The notes: generated from the sequence alone by a model not told the origin. DNA of 48,477 bases from Intestinirhabdus alba (GCF_009711095.1 NZ_WMJZ01000016.1:1-48477), one strand, 5' to 3'. Shown: positions 1-10,218, numbered from the stretch's first letter. Program-made: numbers and translations.

Positions 1-21
1 TTTTTCCGGTATCACTCGCAT
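1..21 (-). CDS. 5' end of a leftward gene cut by the window edge
   Basis: Only seven codons (MRVIPEK) lie inside the window. The ATG at 19-21 on the minus strand is preceded by AAGGA seven bases upstream. The 16 bases at 24-39 are identical to the leader of the lipoprotein gene that starts at 2762. That shared leader is the main reason to believe in the start. The product cannot be named. Confidence 0.35.
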
Positions 22-178
22 AGTTTCATCCTTAAAATTAAAGCCAGACCATCAGAGTTTTATTTACCTGCTGTTATTATTCCGGGCAGCCCTCAATAAA
101 ACAGGCAACGAAGTTGAATGTAGTAAGAGTGCATTTATTGGTTCACTCCTTACGGGTTCTCTTCCGCACCATCTATGC

Positions 179-243
179 TCAGAGATATCTGGCCAATACC
201 AGATATCTCTGACAGACCAGGCACTTAATCCATAGAAGCCTGG
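179..243. repeat. Two consecutive hairpins, the first a perfect 14-bp inverted repeat
   Basis: TCAGAGATATCTGG at 179-192 and its exact reverse complement at 199-212 enclose a 6-base loop. CCAGGC at 217-222 pairs with GCCTGG at 238-243. Neither strand shows a T-run afterwards, so this is not a classical intrinsic terminator. It could be a structured leader of the truncated leftward gene, an operator, or the core of a small repeat. Confidence 0.6.
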
Positions 244-1035
244 TTAAAATTAAAGTAGAGGGCTTAAATATTATAAGACGCATTATTTATACTAACCAGC
301 CTGTAAGATTTCCGGAGCAATGGTGAAAGGTCCGCACACAGACAAAAACAGATTATTTAACCTTCGTCTGCCATCCTGAAAAACAGTATTTTTATCCATA
401 AAAAAGATGATAACAGAATAAACCACCACACAATAAAAAAGCAAATTACAAACATAGTAATAAAGTATGTTTAAGAAGAGGCGTAAAATACACAATCTTA
501 ATAAGAACACCACATCTTATATGTTAAAAATCTCATACAAATAAAACTTTGCAAGTCGTAAAGCCAACCTTCTGAGAAGGCTCTTTTAACCCTCCCACAA
601 CAATCCGATAGCCATCATCCCCAGAACGTAAAAACACATTTCCCGGTCAATTGTTAAGCACAGCACATCAATTCTACGTTTATCAAAATTGCAATCAACT
701 GCCTCATTACAAATAACTCATGGTGATACGCTTTAGTTCATTAATATGCACTTCAAACTTCAATTAATTACTTTGACAAATAATTATCGTTCAGAATGCA
801 GATACAGAAAAAAGCGCAAAGATCATAAATTTATTTCGATATTGTGGAACTAATAGAGTAATTTCATGACGCTGTCAGGCCCGCCGTTGCCCTCGGCGAT
901 CCTATAAACCAGCGTCATCGGCAGACATAAGCTCTCTGGCTATAATATTTTACAAATATGTAACTTGAATAATTGTGTCTTCGTTTGTAGGAATCTCAGG
1001 ATAAAGCTAATGGCCTCATTAAGACAGAAAACGAC

Positions 1036-1155
1036 GACAAATCTGTTCTAAAACAGATTTGATCGCCGCCGGGCGGTAGCCCGAAAAATGAGAAGGATGG
1101 AAGAATCGGAAACTCCTGTCGCCAGTATACCTGCCACCTGAAGTATAACGGATAT
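1036..1155 (+). repeat. Partial ERIC-like repeat with internal hairpin module
   Basis: The right end CACCTGAAGTATAACGGATA resembles the ERIC terminus (CAACTTGAAGTATGACGGGTATA type). The hairpin at 1036-1067 has the arms AAATCTGTT and AACAGATTT, flanked by GAC and by GATCGCC. This is the same arrangement as the module in the copies near 2.2 kb, 3.4 kb and 10.5 kb. The left ERIC terminus is not recognisable, so the copy is truncated or decayed. Confidence 0.55.
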
Positions 1156-1199
1156 TTTTAGCCATGATAGCGTTACAGAAGATAGTAGAGCGGCAGTAG

Positions 1200-1844
1200 T
1201 CAAGTACTACCTGCGCGGGGCAATCTTTTTATCGAGCAATTAAACTTTTTTTCTATTTTACTTTTATTCGCATAGATGACATTAACGCTGGTCTGAAAGA
1301 AAGCAGCCATTCGCTTTGGCGAAACACCACGATAGAGTAGTCGTAGTATGGCAAACTCATTAATGGTAATTCGGGGCTTATTACTATTGGGAAGAATAAT
1401 ACTACCACCAACAATAGATATAATCTTCCTGATTATCTGCGTTATCGTATCGTCTGCGTAAATTATCCCTCCAGAAATTTCCAACGTTCTCATTTGGTCG
1501 AACCAGTAATTAGCAAAAGGTGCCATCGGCGTATCTACAATGAAAATAACCGTTGAATTCTTAAAAGACCAAAGCCAGCCGTCTGAAATAAAGTACTCAA
1601 AATTATTCATTGAAAAATCGATAAAAACGATTTGTTGTCCTGCCATATTCCGCGTTTTTTGCGGAGAAAGTTTCTCAATGAGCGTACTGACGCCCAGGCA
1701 TAGCCAGGTATTTGTTGCGGGCCAGACGCAGTAAGGCGTTGTTGAACAAGCTTGCCATTCAGAAAGGCAGTGATGGTCTTTACCATAGGTGCATTTTTTT
1801 TCACTTCCGAAGTAATACTCTGTATTGGAATCGCGATCTAGCAT
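1200..1844 (-). CDS. Cysteine-rich LuxR-type (GerE) transcriptional regulator
   Basis: The C-terminal ~55 residues form a LuxR/GerE helix-turn-helix: FAILRLLYRGVSPKRMAAFF, then a recognition helix around SVNVIYANKSKIEKKF. The middle part (VFIDFSMNNFEYF to GGIIYADDTITQIIRKI) looks like a degenerate receiver-like fold without the acidic phosphorylation pocket, as in BglJ/YjjQ-like orphan regulators. The N-terminus carries five cysteines (18, 26, 33, 39 and 49 from this start). I chose the ATG at 1844 because GGAG lies 8 bases upstream. An in-frame ATG at 1868 would add eight residues but has a poorer ribosome binding site. The gene is AT-rich, stands alone between ERIC-like repeats, and is absent from the E. 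coli ytfP neighbourhood. DNA binding is a safe inference from the fold; target and signal are unknown. Confidence 0.72.
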   Translation of the reverse strand: MLDRDSNTEYYFGSEKKCTYGKDHHCLSEWQACSTTPYCVWPATNTWLCLGVSTLIEKLSPQKTRNMAGQQIVFIDFSMNNFEYFISDGWLWSFKNSTVIFIVDTPMAPFANYWFDQMRTLEISGGIIYADDTITQIIRKIISIVGGSIILPNSNKPRITINEFAILRLLYRGVSPKRMAAFFQTSVNVIYANKSKIEKKFNCSIKRLPRAGST

Positions 1845-1868
1845 TTTGACTTCTCCATTATCAGCCAT

Positions 1869-2348
1869 CCTTTTATTCGCGTATATTTATGCGGCTATCC
1901 CGTCATATTACAGGCCACATACATACTGACTACCTGACTATCCGGCTCATTCATGAGCCTCGCCCTTGCGGCTCATAATACGGAGGCGTTCCAGGCGGTT
2001 CCCCAGCGATTTAACGCGCCTCCCAGCCATAGCGTTAGCTATACCCGTCATACTTCAGATTTCATCTGCGCTGACCCTACGGGCCACCCCCTGAAGGGCC
2101 GCCGCCAGCGGCGTTCAGGTCAGCCAGGCCGGCTTGCCCGGTCACTGACGCCGGAAAGCTCCCGGTGATTCATGAGGGGCATCCTTGCCCCTCACCAGAG
2201 ACGACCTGTGGCTGTTCAAATTCGTTCCTGACGAATTTGTCACCTCCGCCACTTTCCTGCAGCCCGACTCATTCAGGACATATCTATTTTTGCTGACGAC
2301 TCATTAACCGGAATATGTTTCGCCCTGTTGTAAGTCCAGCGCATCAGT
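1869..2348. other. Gap holding decayed ERIC-like repeats
   Basis: The stretch is largely repeat material. A reversed ERIC terminus resembling TATCCCGTCATATTACAG lies near 1896, and a longer copy spans 2040-2284. A rightward 71-codon frame at 1953-2168 runs across this repeat sequence and is not credible as a gene. Confidence 0.55.
2040..2284 (-). repeat. Enlarged ERIC-like repeat with hairpin module
   Basis: The left edge TATACCCGTCATACTTCA is a textbook ERIC terminus in reverse orientation. The right edge GCAGCCCGACTCATTCAGGA is a degenerate version of the opposite terminus. At about 245 bp it is roughly twice the standard ERIC length. Inside, at 2210-2241 on the minus strand, GACAAATTCGT and ACGAATTTGAACAGCC form a stem-loop with the same flanks as the copies at 3369 and 10468. 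Confidence 0.6.
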
Positions 2349-2762
2349 TCAGATTTTTGAAATCGTATTCATCCGGTTACGGATTTCAATAAATGTCTGA
2401 CTTTTTACCCGATCGCAGATCAGGTTCAGCTTATCGTTAAGGGTCAGGGTCATCACCTCTTTGGGATCTTTTTCCATTAGATCTTCATTTTCACTGTAAT
2501 AACTATAGGAGGCGTTAATAGAATCAAACTGCGACCGGTATATTGAAAATGCCGTAGGGTTAAGTTTTTTGAGCAGATCAAAATTATCCGTACACTGCCG
2601 ACTCTCAGTTTTAGCGATAGAGGCTCCCTGCACCGCCGCGGGCGAAGGCTTGTTGGCTGTTGCTTTCTTGCCCATTGAGGTTGTACAACCGGAGAGCGAT
2701 ACCACAGTAGCAATAAGGGTTGCGGAAAAAAAGACGGATTTTTTGCTGAGAATTGTGAACAT
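2349..2762 (-). CDS. Small lipoprotein of unknown function
   Basis: The 137-residue product has a lipoprotein signal peptide: a positively charged start (MFTILSKK), a hydrophobic stretch (FFSATLIATVVSL) and the lipobox LSGC, with the lipidated cysteine at residue 26. The mature part begins with a flexible Thr/Ser/Ala/Lys segment. It continues as a compact, probably helical domain of about 85 residues with cysteines in RQCTDNF and NLICDRV that could form a disulfide. AAGGA six bases before the ATG supports the start. I do not recognise the family. The gene lies in the AT-rich accessory patch, and its 16-base leader is repeated in front of the truncated gene at the window edge. Export and lipidation are well supported; function is not. 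Confidence 0.75.
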   Translation of the reverse strand: MFTILSKKSVFFSATLIATVVSLSGCTTSMGKKATANKPSPAAVQGASIAKTESRQCTDNFDLLKKLNPTAFSIYRSQFDSINASYSYYSENEDLMEKDPKEVMTLTLNDKLNLICDRVKSQTFIEIRNRMNTISKI

Positions 2763-3034
2763 ATTTCATCCTTAAAATTTATAAATTGACTGCAGGACAG
2801 AGTGTATCCCGCCCCGACAGCTTCGGTGCTTACCATCTGGCAAGCCGACGTGAGAAAAGTTAATACAAGGGATATTCCCGCTATCTTTCAATTTGCAGAT
2901 GTGTAGTTTTACCCAATCTTTGATCTTACCCCTTCAGGATCACGTTCAAGCCGTCCCCTGATAATTTCTCCAGACAATAACCAGTTTCCGGGAATCCATA
3001 AAGGGTGACGCTGCCTAAGGCAAAGGCTGCCTGG

Positions 3035-3424
3035 GGCTACTCAAATTCACTTCTGACGAATTTCTTTCTACTGCCATTGTTCCTCTACCGTTCAAATAAC
3101 GTCAAACTGCATGTGCGTTGGCTTTTGTGTTACTCGTCTCACTTCATGAAACTCAACCTGACGAACCACTGCCATACGGTGTTCAAGAATGGTTTTCGGC
3201 CAGGTTGCCGTCCCTCCGATCGGAAACTCCCAGGGATGAAATGAGATACATCCTTATCCATCACTAAAGGGGGCATACGATTATGCAAGTTCGTAACCTG
3301 ACGAATTTACCGCTCGCTTGCCGGGTGATTCGGCCCTTAGCGCCTTCCGCCTTCGGGATCCACTCTATGGCTGTTCAAAACAGCTTTGCGTTTTGTCATG
3401 CAACTCAAATTATTTAGGATATAT
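3035..3424 (-). repeat. Long composite ERIC-like repeat with three hairpin modules
   Basis: The left terminus CATGTGCGTTGGCTTT near 3110 and the right terminus CAACTCAAATTATTTAGGAT at 3400-3420 are ERIC-like, in reverse orientation. At about 330 bp this copy is far longer than a normal 127-bp ERIC. Related hairpin modules occur at 3035-3066 (just outside the left terminus), 3284-3311 and 3369-3397. Read on the minus strand, the 3369-3424 segment is nearly identical to the first 54 bases of the copy at 10442. A rightward 79-codon frame at 3005-3244 lies in this repeat and is rejected. Confidence 0.6.
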
Positions 3425-4364
3425 ATTCTATATCTACCTATAATTTGGGTAATAAATCATAAGTAAAATAGCGGAATTAATATAAACTAAATTATTCACC
3501 TGAGACAATCGGGTATTTTTCTTACGGGATACGAATCACTGTCCGGAATCAGACAAAAGAAATTTAGTTTTTGTTTTATTTATTGATAATAAAGCACAAG
3601 TCCCTGGATACATAAAAAAAACAGGATTTAACAGTAGGCAATCACAAATGAATAGTGAAAAAGTCAGTAGACGGCTGATGCGATACAAGCGTTATGCCCC
3701 CTCAACAATTTAGGATTGCACCGGGTTTAGCAATGAGATTCTTACATACAAACACGATAAACACTTAGCTACAGGATGTACTGTAAATCTGGCAGCTTAT
3801 AACGGACACGCCCTTCTACAAAGCACAATGAAGCGATTTAAATAAAACAACCAGCAGCACCAGTAAATGTTATTGTTCATTCAATAGAATCTTCTCATGC
3901 CGACAAAAACAACAATAGCGCCGGGGTGCCCCCGCTAACGGGGTTATCCATCCTCCGATCGAGCGGCGTCTCTTAACCGGACGTGGCGTCGACGCTGAGC
4001 CAGAAGTCGCGCAGGTCCTTATGAAAAGCGGCGGCCCGTGCGCCGGAGCGTAAAACCTCGCCCCGGCGGTAACCGTGCGATTAAAAAACGGTATCTTCTG
4101 AATGCGGTGATGATGACCCGACGCGGGTCGTGAGATCGGATGAACGATACGCGCGACCCGCGACGGCGCGATAGCCGCCCGCCGGATCGCCGGGTAAAAA
4201 GGTATAGGGTAGCGTCGTCAGCGCCTGGCAGAGGCCAATTTCCGACGCCCGACGCTCAGGGCGCGCATTACCGGCTCAACGTAAGCGGCCACGCCCAGCG
4301 GAGCTGCTTTCCCACAGCGCTTTCCGGGCCGCTAACGCGGCCCCACGGGCGGGAAACGCCGGTT
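3425..4364. other. Gene-free junction between AT-rich patch and GC-rich chromosome
   Basis: Positions 3425 to about 3915 are strongly AT-rich with no supported gene. At about 3915 the composition switches sharply to GC-rich and stays so through ytfP and tamB. On the minus strand, about 3980-4060 translates as a short plausible protein tail (SGARAAAFHKDLRDFWLSVD, then a stop soon after), which may be a remnant of a lost gene. E. coli has ytfQ at this place; nothing here resembles it. Confidence 0.5.
4326..4343 (-). terminator. GC hairpin downstream of ytfP
   Basis: GGGCCGC and GCGGCCC form a perfect 7-bp stem with a TAAC loop, about 20 bases after the ytfP stop on the minus strand. There is no T-run, so termination efficiency is uncertain. 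Confidence 0.3.
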
Positions 4365-4709
4365 TCAGAAGCGGTCCCTGTCAAGCCAGTTGCCGGTTTC
4401 AATCCGCGTTAATCCCGCTACCGAACGCTGGTAGACGTACATCCAGGCGCTGCCGTAGGGCGTCTGGATTAACTGACGGGCGTATTCGCCACCCCTGGTG
4501 CGCAGGGCATCAAGTTCGGCCAGCGTGGCGTTATCAATACGATAAACTTCCCCCTGTACCGTTCCGTTACCCGGAACCGCGCCTGGATAGTGGCCCAGAC
4601 TGTACAGCTGATAATTATCAATACTGTAATTCCCCAGCAGCTGGGCGTTGGTCATCCAGTGGCTGTTGCCTTGATTGATTCGTAAACTGCCATAGACAAA
4701 TATTCGCAT
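4365..4709 (-). CDS. ytfP: YtfP, gamma-glutamylcyclotransferase-like protein
   Basis: The 114-residue protein starts MRIFVYGSLRINQGN. The YGSLR motif is the substrate-binding loop of the gamma-glutamyl cyclotransferase (GGCT/BtrG) fold, and the length fits the single-domain bacterial family. Members cleave gamma-glutamyl amines or peptides with release of 5-oxoproline. The physiological substrate of YtfP has not been settled as far as I know. The start codon lies two bases after the tamB stop codon with only a weak ribosome binding site, so translation is probably coupled to tamB. This is the third gene of the tamA-tamB-ytfP operon, as in E. coli. Confidence 0.95.
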   Translation of the reverse strand: MRIFVYGSLRINQGNSHWMTNAQLLGNYSIDNYQLYSLGHYPGAVPGNGTVQGEVYRIDNATLAELDALRTRGGEYARQLIQTPYGSAWMYVYQRSVAGLTRIETGNWLDRDRF

Positions 4710-4711
4710 CG

Positions 4712-7700
4712 CTAAAACTCGAACTGATAGAGCAAATCCAGTGCCTGATCTACGCCAGACACGGCTTCCAGATACAGCTTAGGCATCAGGCGATAACGTA
4801 ACGTGAGCGTCGCCAGGGAGTCAAATATACCTACGCCATATTTTACCTGCAGACCGGGCAGAACATAGCCGCTGACCACCACCTGGGACGAATCACCGAC
4901 CCCCTGCGTGTCCAGCGCCAGGTTGCTGACGCCAAAGGTTTCCCCGATTTTACCCACAACCTGGCCACTTTGTGCAACGCCCAGACCAATCAGCATCGAG
5001 GTCATCGCCTCGCTGTCGCTTTGGTTGCTGTCCAGCCCCTGGCCGCGCAGCAAATAGGAGAGCGCCTCCTGCTGCGACATCGCCGGATCGGAGAAGATCT
5101 CCGCCTTCGGCTCATCGGCGGAACCGGTGACGCGCACCCCAGCGATAACGTCATTTTCCGTCGACTCCGGATTACGAATGGCCTCAATGTTCAGCAGCGG
5201 CTGATCCGGCGGACCGGAGAACAGCAGCTCGCCTTTACGCACCAGCAGATCCTGGCCATAGGCGTGGAACCGGCCTTCCGGGATGGTAATCTGCCCGTTC
5301 AGCCCCAGCCCCTGTTTATCCTGGGCGACCTTCAGATCGCCGGTCAGCCGCGCCTTCAGACCAAACGCATCTATCCGCACGTTATTGCCGACGTGCACAG
5401 TCAGATTGCTGTTGATGGGAATAGCGGCGGTCCGGGCCTCCTCCGGCTGGAGATCGCGGTTCAGCATCACCTCATCGCTGGAGACCCCGACCGCGCTTTC
5501 CGGCAGCTCTTTCACCTGAATGCGCGCCCAGGGCACGTCCACGCGCCCGTCAAGGGTGAACAGGGCCGGCGTCGCCTCAAAGACCACGTCCGGCGAAACA
5601 TCCAGACGCACCATCGGCGGCACGGTTATCCGCACCCGGCTGCCTTTCGCCGCCACCCGCGCCCGCCAGTTGTCGATCTGGCTCCAGTCGGCATCGCCGC
5701 TCAGATCGATCTGCCCCTGAACGGTACGCACCACGCCCGTCAGCGTGGAGCGCGTGCCGTTGAAGTTCATGGCAAGCTGGCTCGGCTGCATATCAAACGG
5801 CATAAAATTCCCGTCGATATCAAGACCGTTAAGCTGCAGCTGGCCAAACAGCTGCGGGCTTTGCAGGTTGCCGCCCAGACGCAGACCCGCGTTCAGCGCT
5901 CCCGCCGCCTTCTCACCGCGCTCGAAGATGGGGTTGATCATCGCCAGATTAACGTTGCGGATCGTGACGTTGCCGCCAAGATTGCGCCGCCCCTGCGGAT
6001 CGGTGACCTGCACCTGGCCGTCCAGCTCACCGCTGTTAGCCAGGCGGATCGTCCAGCCCAGCTGCGCCCGGTTATTATGCAGGTCGGCGCTCAGGTTCAG
6101 GGTGTCGAAAGCCAGCGGCAGCGGCGCGTTATTGACCGTCTGAGTGACCTTCACGTTACGCCCGGAAAGGGTGACGCTGCCCTGGGGAAGCCCCTCTTTC
6201 CCGGCGTCCCACGCGAGGTCCGCTTTGCCGCTGAAAACGCCGCTGGCGCGGGTGGCTTCCGGCATAAACGGCCGCAGCATCGCCAGATCGAAACGGTTAA
6301 GATTAACCACCGCCCGCCCTTCGGCGCCGGCGTCGATAGTCTGCGGCACGCACAGCTCCGCGTTCGGGTTTGTCCAGCAGTGCGGGCCGATGCTGATTTT
6401 CTGCAGCCGGCTGCGGTAATCAAGGGCCACGTCGCGGGTCTGGGACCACGGGCCAACCGGCGTCCGGAAGCGGGCGTTGCTCAGGGCTCCCTTCCAGCGC
6501 CCCTCCTGCCGATCGAAGCTGCCCGCCAGATCCAGCTGGCCGGAGACCGGCTCGCCCGTCACGCGCAGCTGCAGCTGGTGCTGCTGCTCGCTGCCCTTCA
6601 CGTTCAGAGTCACAAGGCTAATATCGACGTCGGGCTGCGCGATCCGCTCCACGCGGACGCTGAGATCGCCGGCGATCCGATCGGTGGACTTAATATCGCC
6701 CTGGACGCGCACCTGGGCCACGGAGAGTTCCTGCCAGCGCAGGCCGTGCGCGGTAATATCCGCCAGCAGCTGCGGCGCTTCCACCGTCCCACGCACGTTA
6801 ATGCGCCCCTTCGCCGTTCCGCCAAGCCCCGGCAGCGCGTTGTCCAGCCCCGGCGCGTCGATAACGGCGTCGAGATTGAGATCCTTCACGCCCAGCTCGC
6901 CCTTCACGTCGGCGCGGTTGGCACCCAGCGCCAGCTGCAGCCCCGGAATAGTCCACTGCATATAACTGTTGCCCTTCAGGGCTCCGTCCACGCTAACCTT
7001 ATTCTGCTTAACGTTACCGGCCAGCTTCAGCTCCGGCACCTCCATCTGCCAGCTGCCGCCGTACAGGCTGCCCCGCGTTTTCACCAGGCCGTTAAGTTTC
7101 GACGGCCATTCGGGAAAGGCCTTTGCGGTGTTGATACCGTTCAGCGTCAGCTCGCCGCGCCAGCTAATCGCCTGCTGCCAGTCGAGCAGCGCCTTCAGCT
7201 CGGTTTTCCCTTCCAGAGCCGCCACCGTCAGCTTGTCGAGATTAAGCTGCAGCTCGTTGCCCTTCGCATCAAGGGTGATGGCGGCAGGCGGCAGATCCTG
7301 CCCCTTCACCGCCGCGCGCAGCGACAGCGTATAGTCGGTCATCCTGCCGCTCATTTTGAGCTTCAGATCGTCGGCCTGAAACTGCTTCGCACCGCTGAAG
7401 GGCCAGGAGATCCGTTTGCTGGCCACCTCAAGGTTCAGCGGCAGCCCGGCCTCCGCTAGCCGGGTCTGAGCGCGCAGATCGACGTCCAGCGGGCCGGAGA
7501 GGTTAATCCCCATCTCCAGCCGATCGCGCAGCGCCCCGCCCACCTTGAGTTTCACCTTCTCGCCCTTCAGCGGATCGATATTCAGCGTGCCGTTCAGAGT
7601 GATATCCAGCGGCCAGCTGTTGGTCAACTGCGCCGTTCCCGTCGCCTTGATGGCTCCCTCATTGGCGTCGATATCCAGCGTCTCCAGCTTCATGTTGCCG

Positions 7701-8488
7701 TCGATGCTGCTGACCTTCAGCAGCATACTGCGCACCGTCAGCTCGGTGTCGCCGGTCAGGCGCAGCTGCTCGCCCTTAAAGGCTTCAATATTAAGGTTCA
7801 GCGGCAGATGCACGTCGGTCATCTCCGGCAGCACCGGCCTGGAGAAGAGATCCTTCAGCGTTTCGCCAAGCGGCTTTTCATCCGGCTGCGGGTTCTGGAT
7901 CTTCGGCTCCACCACCTCTTCCTGGGCAACTTCCGCCACCTTCGGCAGGGCGATCAGCAGCCCCTGCAGCGAGGTCGGCTTCAGGGTCAGATTTTTCTCC
8001 TGCCAGCTCAGGCCGGAGGTGAAATCCATTATGGAAACGGTGGTGTCATCAATCCTGATATTGACGTTATTCAGCGCCACCCTGGAGAGGGTTACGGGCC
8101 AGGGCGTCGAGAGATCCAGCGGACCGCTCTCCTCTTCTTCCTCCTGGGCGGCGGGGGGCATTTTTTTACTGTCGATGACAACGTTAATATCCTTCAGCGC
8201 CAGGTCGTTAACGCACAGGCTGCTGTGCCACAGGCAGTTAAGCCCAACCGCCAGATGAACATCGCCCGCGCTGACCGCCACGCCGGGCTGGGTATAGCGA
8301 ATATTTTTCAGCGACAGATCGCGCCAGCCGCCGGTGACCTGACCAATCTCCAGCCCTGGCACCCAGCGATTTGCCGCGCCAAACAGCAGATGCAGACCGC
8401 TGGTGGTGCCCACCAGAAACGCCGCTGCGCCCAGCAGCAGCAGAAGAAAAATCAGCACGCCGAGGCTTACTTTCCGCCATAAACTCAT
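4712..8488 (-). CDS. tamB: TamB, inner-membrane-anchored translocation and assembly protein
   Basis: At 1258 residues it is practically the size of E. coli TamB (1259). An N-terminal transmembrane anchor (about residues 8-28, [19 protein letters not shown]) is followed by a very long beta-rich periplasmic body of AsmA/TamB type repeats. The C-terminal DUF490 domain ends in an amphipathic strand, typical of proteins that contact an outer-membrane barrel. TamB pairs with TamA to assemble some outer-membrane proteins, and TamB-type proteins also contribute to phospholipid traffic to the outer membrane. Its ATG overlaps the tamA TGA stop (ATGA), showing tight coupling. The complementary strand contains long open frames (up to 829 codons) that are only shadows of this GC-rich gene. 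Confidence 0.97.
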   Translation of the reverse strand: MSLWRKVSLGVLIFLLLLLGAAAFLVGTTSGLHLLFGAANRWVPGLEIGQVTGGWRDLSLKNIRYTQPGVAVSAGDVHLAVGLNCLWHSSLCVNDLALKDINVVIDSKKMPPAAQEEEEESGPLDLSTPWPVTLSRVALNNVNIRIDDTTVSIMDFTSGLSWQEKNLTLKPTSLQGLLIALPKVAEVAQEEVVEPKIQNPQPDEKPLGETLKDLFSRPVLPEMTDVHLPLNLNIEAFKGEQLRLTGDTELTVRSMLLKVSSIDGNMKLETLDIDANEGAIKATGTAQLTNSWPLDITLNGTLNIDPLKGEKVKLKVGGALRDRLEMGINLSGPLDVDLRAQTRLAEAGLPLNLEVASKRISWPFSGAKQFQADDLKLKMSGRMTDYTLSLRAAVKGQDLPPAAITLDAKGNELQLNLDKLTVAALEGKTELKALLDWQQAISWRGELTLNGINTAKAFPEWPSKLNGLVKTRGSLYGGSWQMEVPELKLAGNVKQNKVSVDGALKGNSYMQWTIPGLQLALGANRADVKGELGVKDLNLDAVIDAPGLDNALPGLGGTAKGRINVRGTVEAPQLLADITAHGLRWQELSVAQVRVQGDIKSTDRIAGDLSVRVERIAQPDVDISLVTLNVKGSEQQHQLQLRVTGEPVSGQLDLAGSFDRQEGRWKGALSNARFRTPVGPWSQTRDVALDYRSRLQKISIGPHCWTNPNAELCVPQTIDAGAEGRAVVNLNRFDLAMLRPFMPEATRASGVFSGKADLAWDAGKEGLPQGSVTLSGRNVKVTQTVNNAPLPLAFDTLNLSADLHNNRAQLGWTIRLANSGELDGQVQVTDPQGRRNLGGNVTIRNVNLAMINPIFERGEKAAGALNAGLRLGGNLQSPQLFGQLQLNGLDIDGNFMPFDMQPSQLAMNFNGTRSTLTGVVRTVQGQIDLSGDADWSQIDNWRARVAAKGSRVRITVPPMVRLDVSPDVVFEATPALFTLDGRVDVPWARIQVKELPESAVGVSSDEVMLNRDLQPEEARTAAIPINSNLTVHVGNNVRIDAFGLKARLTGDLKVAQDKQGLGLNGQITIPEGRFHAYGQDLLVRKGELLFSGPPDQPLLNIEAIRNPESTENDVIAGVRVTGSADEPKAEIFSDPAMSQQEALSYLLRGQGLDSNQSDSEAMTSMLIGLGVAQSGQVVGKIGETFGVSNLALDTQGVGDSSQVVVSGYVLPGLQVKYGVGIFDSLATLTLRYRLMPKLYLEAVSGVDQALDLLYQFEF

Positions 8489-10218
8489 AATTCCGGCCCC
8501 AGACCGATATAAAACTGTAAACCGTGTTTATCTTTATCGCCGAGCGGCACGGCGAGATCGAACTTGATCGGGCCGACCGGAGACTGCCAGCGTACGCCCA
8601 CCCCGGTGCCGGTTTTAACGTCGCTTTTACGGATGTCGCTGACCGCTTCGCCGCCGTCGACGAATACCGCCCCCCACCATTTACCGCTGACGTTGTACTG
8701 ATACTCCAGCGAGCCGGTCGCCAGCTTCGAGGCCCCTTTCAGATCGCCGTTGCTGTCCTTCGGAGCAATAGATTTGTACTTATAGCCGCGTATGCTGCGA
8801 TCGCCGCCGGCGAAGAAGCGCAGGTCCGGCGGCACCCGGTCGAAATCGCCGGTCTCAATCCAGCCCAGGTTGCCGCGCACCACGAAACGGTGGCGATCGT
8901 ACAGCGTACGGATCCAGACGTTTTGCGCCTGCAGCACTGAGAAATCAACGTCAGAACCCCAGGCGGTGTTGGAATAGTCAACGGAATAGCGCTGGGAGTC
9001 GCCCCAGGTCGGCATCAGCCCGCCGCGCGAGCGGGTGCGGCTGACCGATACGCCGGGATAGAACAGCATGGTGGTATGGGTGACCTCCCCCTGGGTAAAA
9101 TGGTCGAAGCTCCAGCGCAGATTGATGGCCCGCTGCCAGCCGCTGGAGAGATCCCAGTAGCGCGAAACCGCCAGGGTGGTGGAATCGGCTTCGGTATCGT
9201 TCAGATCGGTACGCTTAAATCCGCCCTGCACCAGGTAGTATTGCTCCAGCGGATTTTTTAACAGCGGAATTTTATAGCTGAAGTCGAGGATCTGCTCCGG
9301 GGCCGAAACGCTGGTGCTGGTCACCAGACTGTGGCCGTAAGCGTTGACCCACGGCTTCTTCCACGTCGCCTTCACCCGCGGCCCGACGTCGGTAGAGTAG
9401 CCGACCCCGGTCTCAATGGTGTTTTCGGCGCGCGGCGATACCACCCCCTTCAGCGGCAGCACCCTGGTCTGGCGGGCCTTCTCAAATTCCGGGGCCACCA
9501 CCACCGAATTAAACCAGCCGGTCGCGGAGAGACGCCGGTTCAGCTCCGCCATCTCTTTTGAGGTGTATTCATCGCCTTCGTCGAACGGCACCAGATGCTG
9601 CAGGTATTCGTCGCGGATCTGCGAGCCTTCAAAGGTGACGTGGCCGAAGCGATAGCGCTCGCCGCTGTTATAGTCAATGTCCCAGAAAGCCTGGCGGCGG
9701 TCGAGGGCGACCCCAAGCTGGCTTTTATTGAATTCACTGTCGAAATAGCCTTTCCGCAGCGCTATCCGGGTTAACGACTTTTTAAAATCATCGTACTCCC
9801 CATGATTAAGCACCTTCCCGTTAGCCGGCCGCATTTTCAGCAGATCGAGGTAATCCCTGTCGCTCCGCGCGCCGCCGCGTAAAATCACCGTCGTGCCAGC
9901 GATGCGCACCGGCTCCCCTGGCCTGACGCTGACGCGCAGCTCCTGGCGTCCCTTCGCCGGAGGCGGACGTAAATCAAAATCGATAGTTGGCTCGTAATAG
10001 CCCAACGCCTTCAACCCCTCGCGGATAGCGTCATCAACGCGCGCGCGAAAACGCCGGTCGGGCGTTACCTCGTCGCTTTCAATGGTGGAGAGCTGGGCGC
10101 GTACGTTTTTCTCCAGCTCGCCCGACAGCCCTTCGACCTTCAGGCGGATGTTCGCGGCCAGGGCTGAGCCGCTTAAGCACAACAGGCCGACCCAGCATAA
10201 CTGACGGATATATGCCAC
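8485..10218 (-). CDS. tamA: TamA, outer-membrane Omp85-family assembly protein
   Basis: From the GTG at 10216-10218 the protein has 577 residues, the same as E. coli TamA. This start has AGGAG five bases upstream and gives a clean signal peptide ([19 protein letters not shown], cleavage before ANIRL). An ATG further upstream would extend it by 66 residues across promoter DNA and is rejected. After the signal peptide come POTRA domains (about residues 22-265) and a 16-stranded Omp85 barrel. [10 protein letters not shown] matches the conserved inward-folding L6 loop motif (RGY), and the end GLGPEL forms the last strand. It forms the translocation and assembly module with TamB. tamA is divergent from msrA, with an ERIC-like element between them. 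Confidence 0.97.
   Translation of the reverse strand: MAYIRQLCWVGLLCLSGSALAANIRLKVEGLSGELEKNVRAQLSTIESDEVTPDRRFRARVDDAIREGLKALGYYEPTIDFDLRPPPAKGRQELRVSVRPGEPVRIAGTTVILRGGARSDRDYLDLLKMRPANGKVLNHGEYDDFKKSLTRIALRKGYFDSEFNKSQLGVALDRRQAFWDIDYNSGERYRFGHVTFEGSQIRDEYLQHLVPFDEGDEYTSKEMAELNRRLSATGWFNSVVVAPEFEKARQTRVLPLKGVVSPRAENTIETGVGYSTDVGPRVKATWKKPWVNAYGHSLVTSTSVSAPEQILDFSYKIPLLKNPLEQYYLVQGGFKRTDLNDTEADSTTLAVSRYWDLSSGWQRAINLRWSFDHFTQGEVTHTTMLFYPGVSVSRTRSRGGLMPTWGDSQRYSVDYSNTAWGSDVDFSVLQAQNVWIRTLYDRHRFVVRGNLGWIETGDFDRVPPDLRFFAGGDRSIRGYKYKSIAPKDSNGDLKGASKLATGSLEYQYNVSGKWWGAVFVDGGEAVSDIRKSDVKTGTGVGVRWQSPVGPIKFDLAVPLGDKDKHGLQFYIGLGPEL

Larger units (their letters stand above)
22..1199. other. AT-rich gap of 1.2 kb without a convincing gene
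   Basis: No reading frame here has both a good ribosome binding site and a recognisable product. The stretch is AT-rich compared with the chromosome right of 4.3 kb. It contains a perfect hairpin at 179-212, a second smaller one at 217-243, and an ERIC-like repeat end with an internal hairpin at 1036-1155. A 73-codon leftward frame at 292-513 has no ribosome binding site worth noting and a composition typical of chance AT-rich translation. Confidence 0.6.

Noticed and set aside
292-513. 73-codon leftward frame with a hydrophobic beginning
   Set aside because: No ribosome binding site, strongly biased to residues with AT-rich codons, and no similarity that I recognise.
3005-3244. 79-codon rightward frame
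   Set aside because: It lies in ERIC-like repeat sequence and has the composition of translated repeat DNA.
3648-3845. Frame starting MNSEKVSRRLMRYKRYAPST, one TAG stop, then continuing for 44 codons in the same frame
   Set aside because: One stop in 66 codons of AT-rich DNA is not rare enough to claim an amber-interrupted gene; the ribosome binding site is weak and no family is recognised.
4140-4412. 90-codon Arg/Pro-rich rightward frame overlapping ytfP
   Set aside because: It overlaps a certain gene on the other strand and looks like GC-rich non-coding translation.
4970-7459. 829-codon rightward open frame opposite tamB
   Set aside because: It is the complementary shadow of a GC-rich real gene, with low-complexity Arg/Gln/Ala composition and no ribosome binding site or domain.
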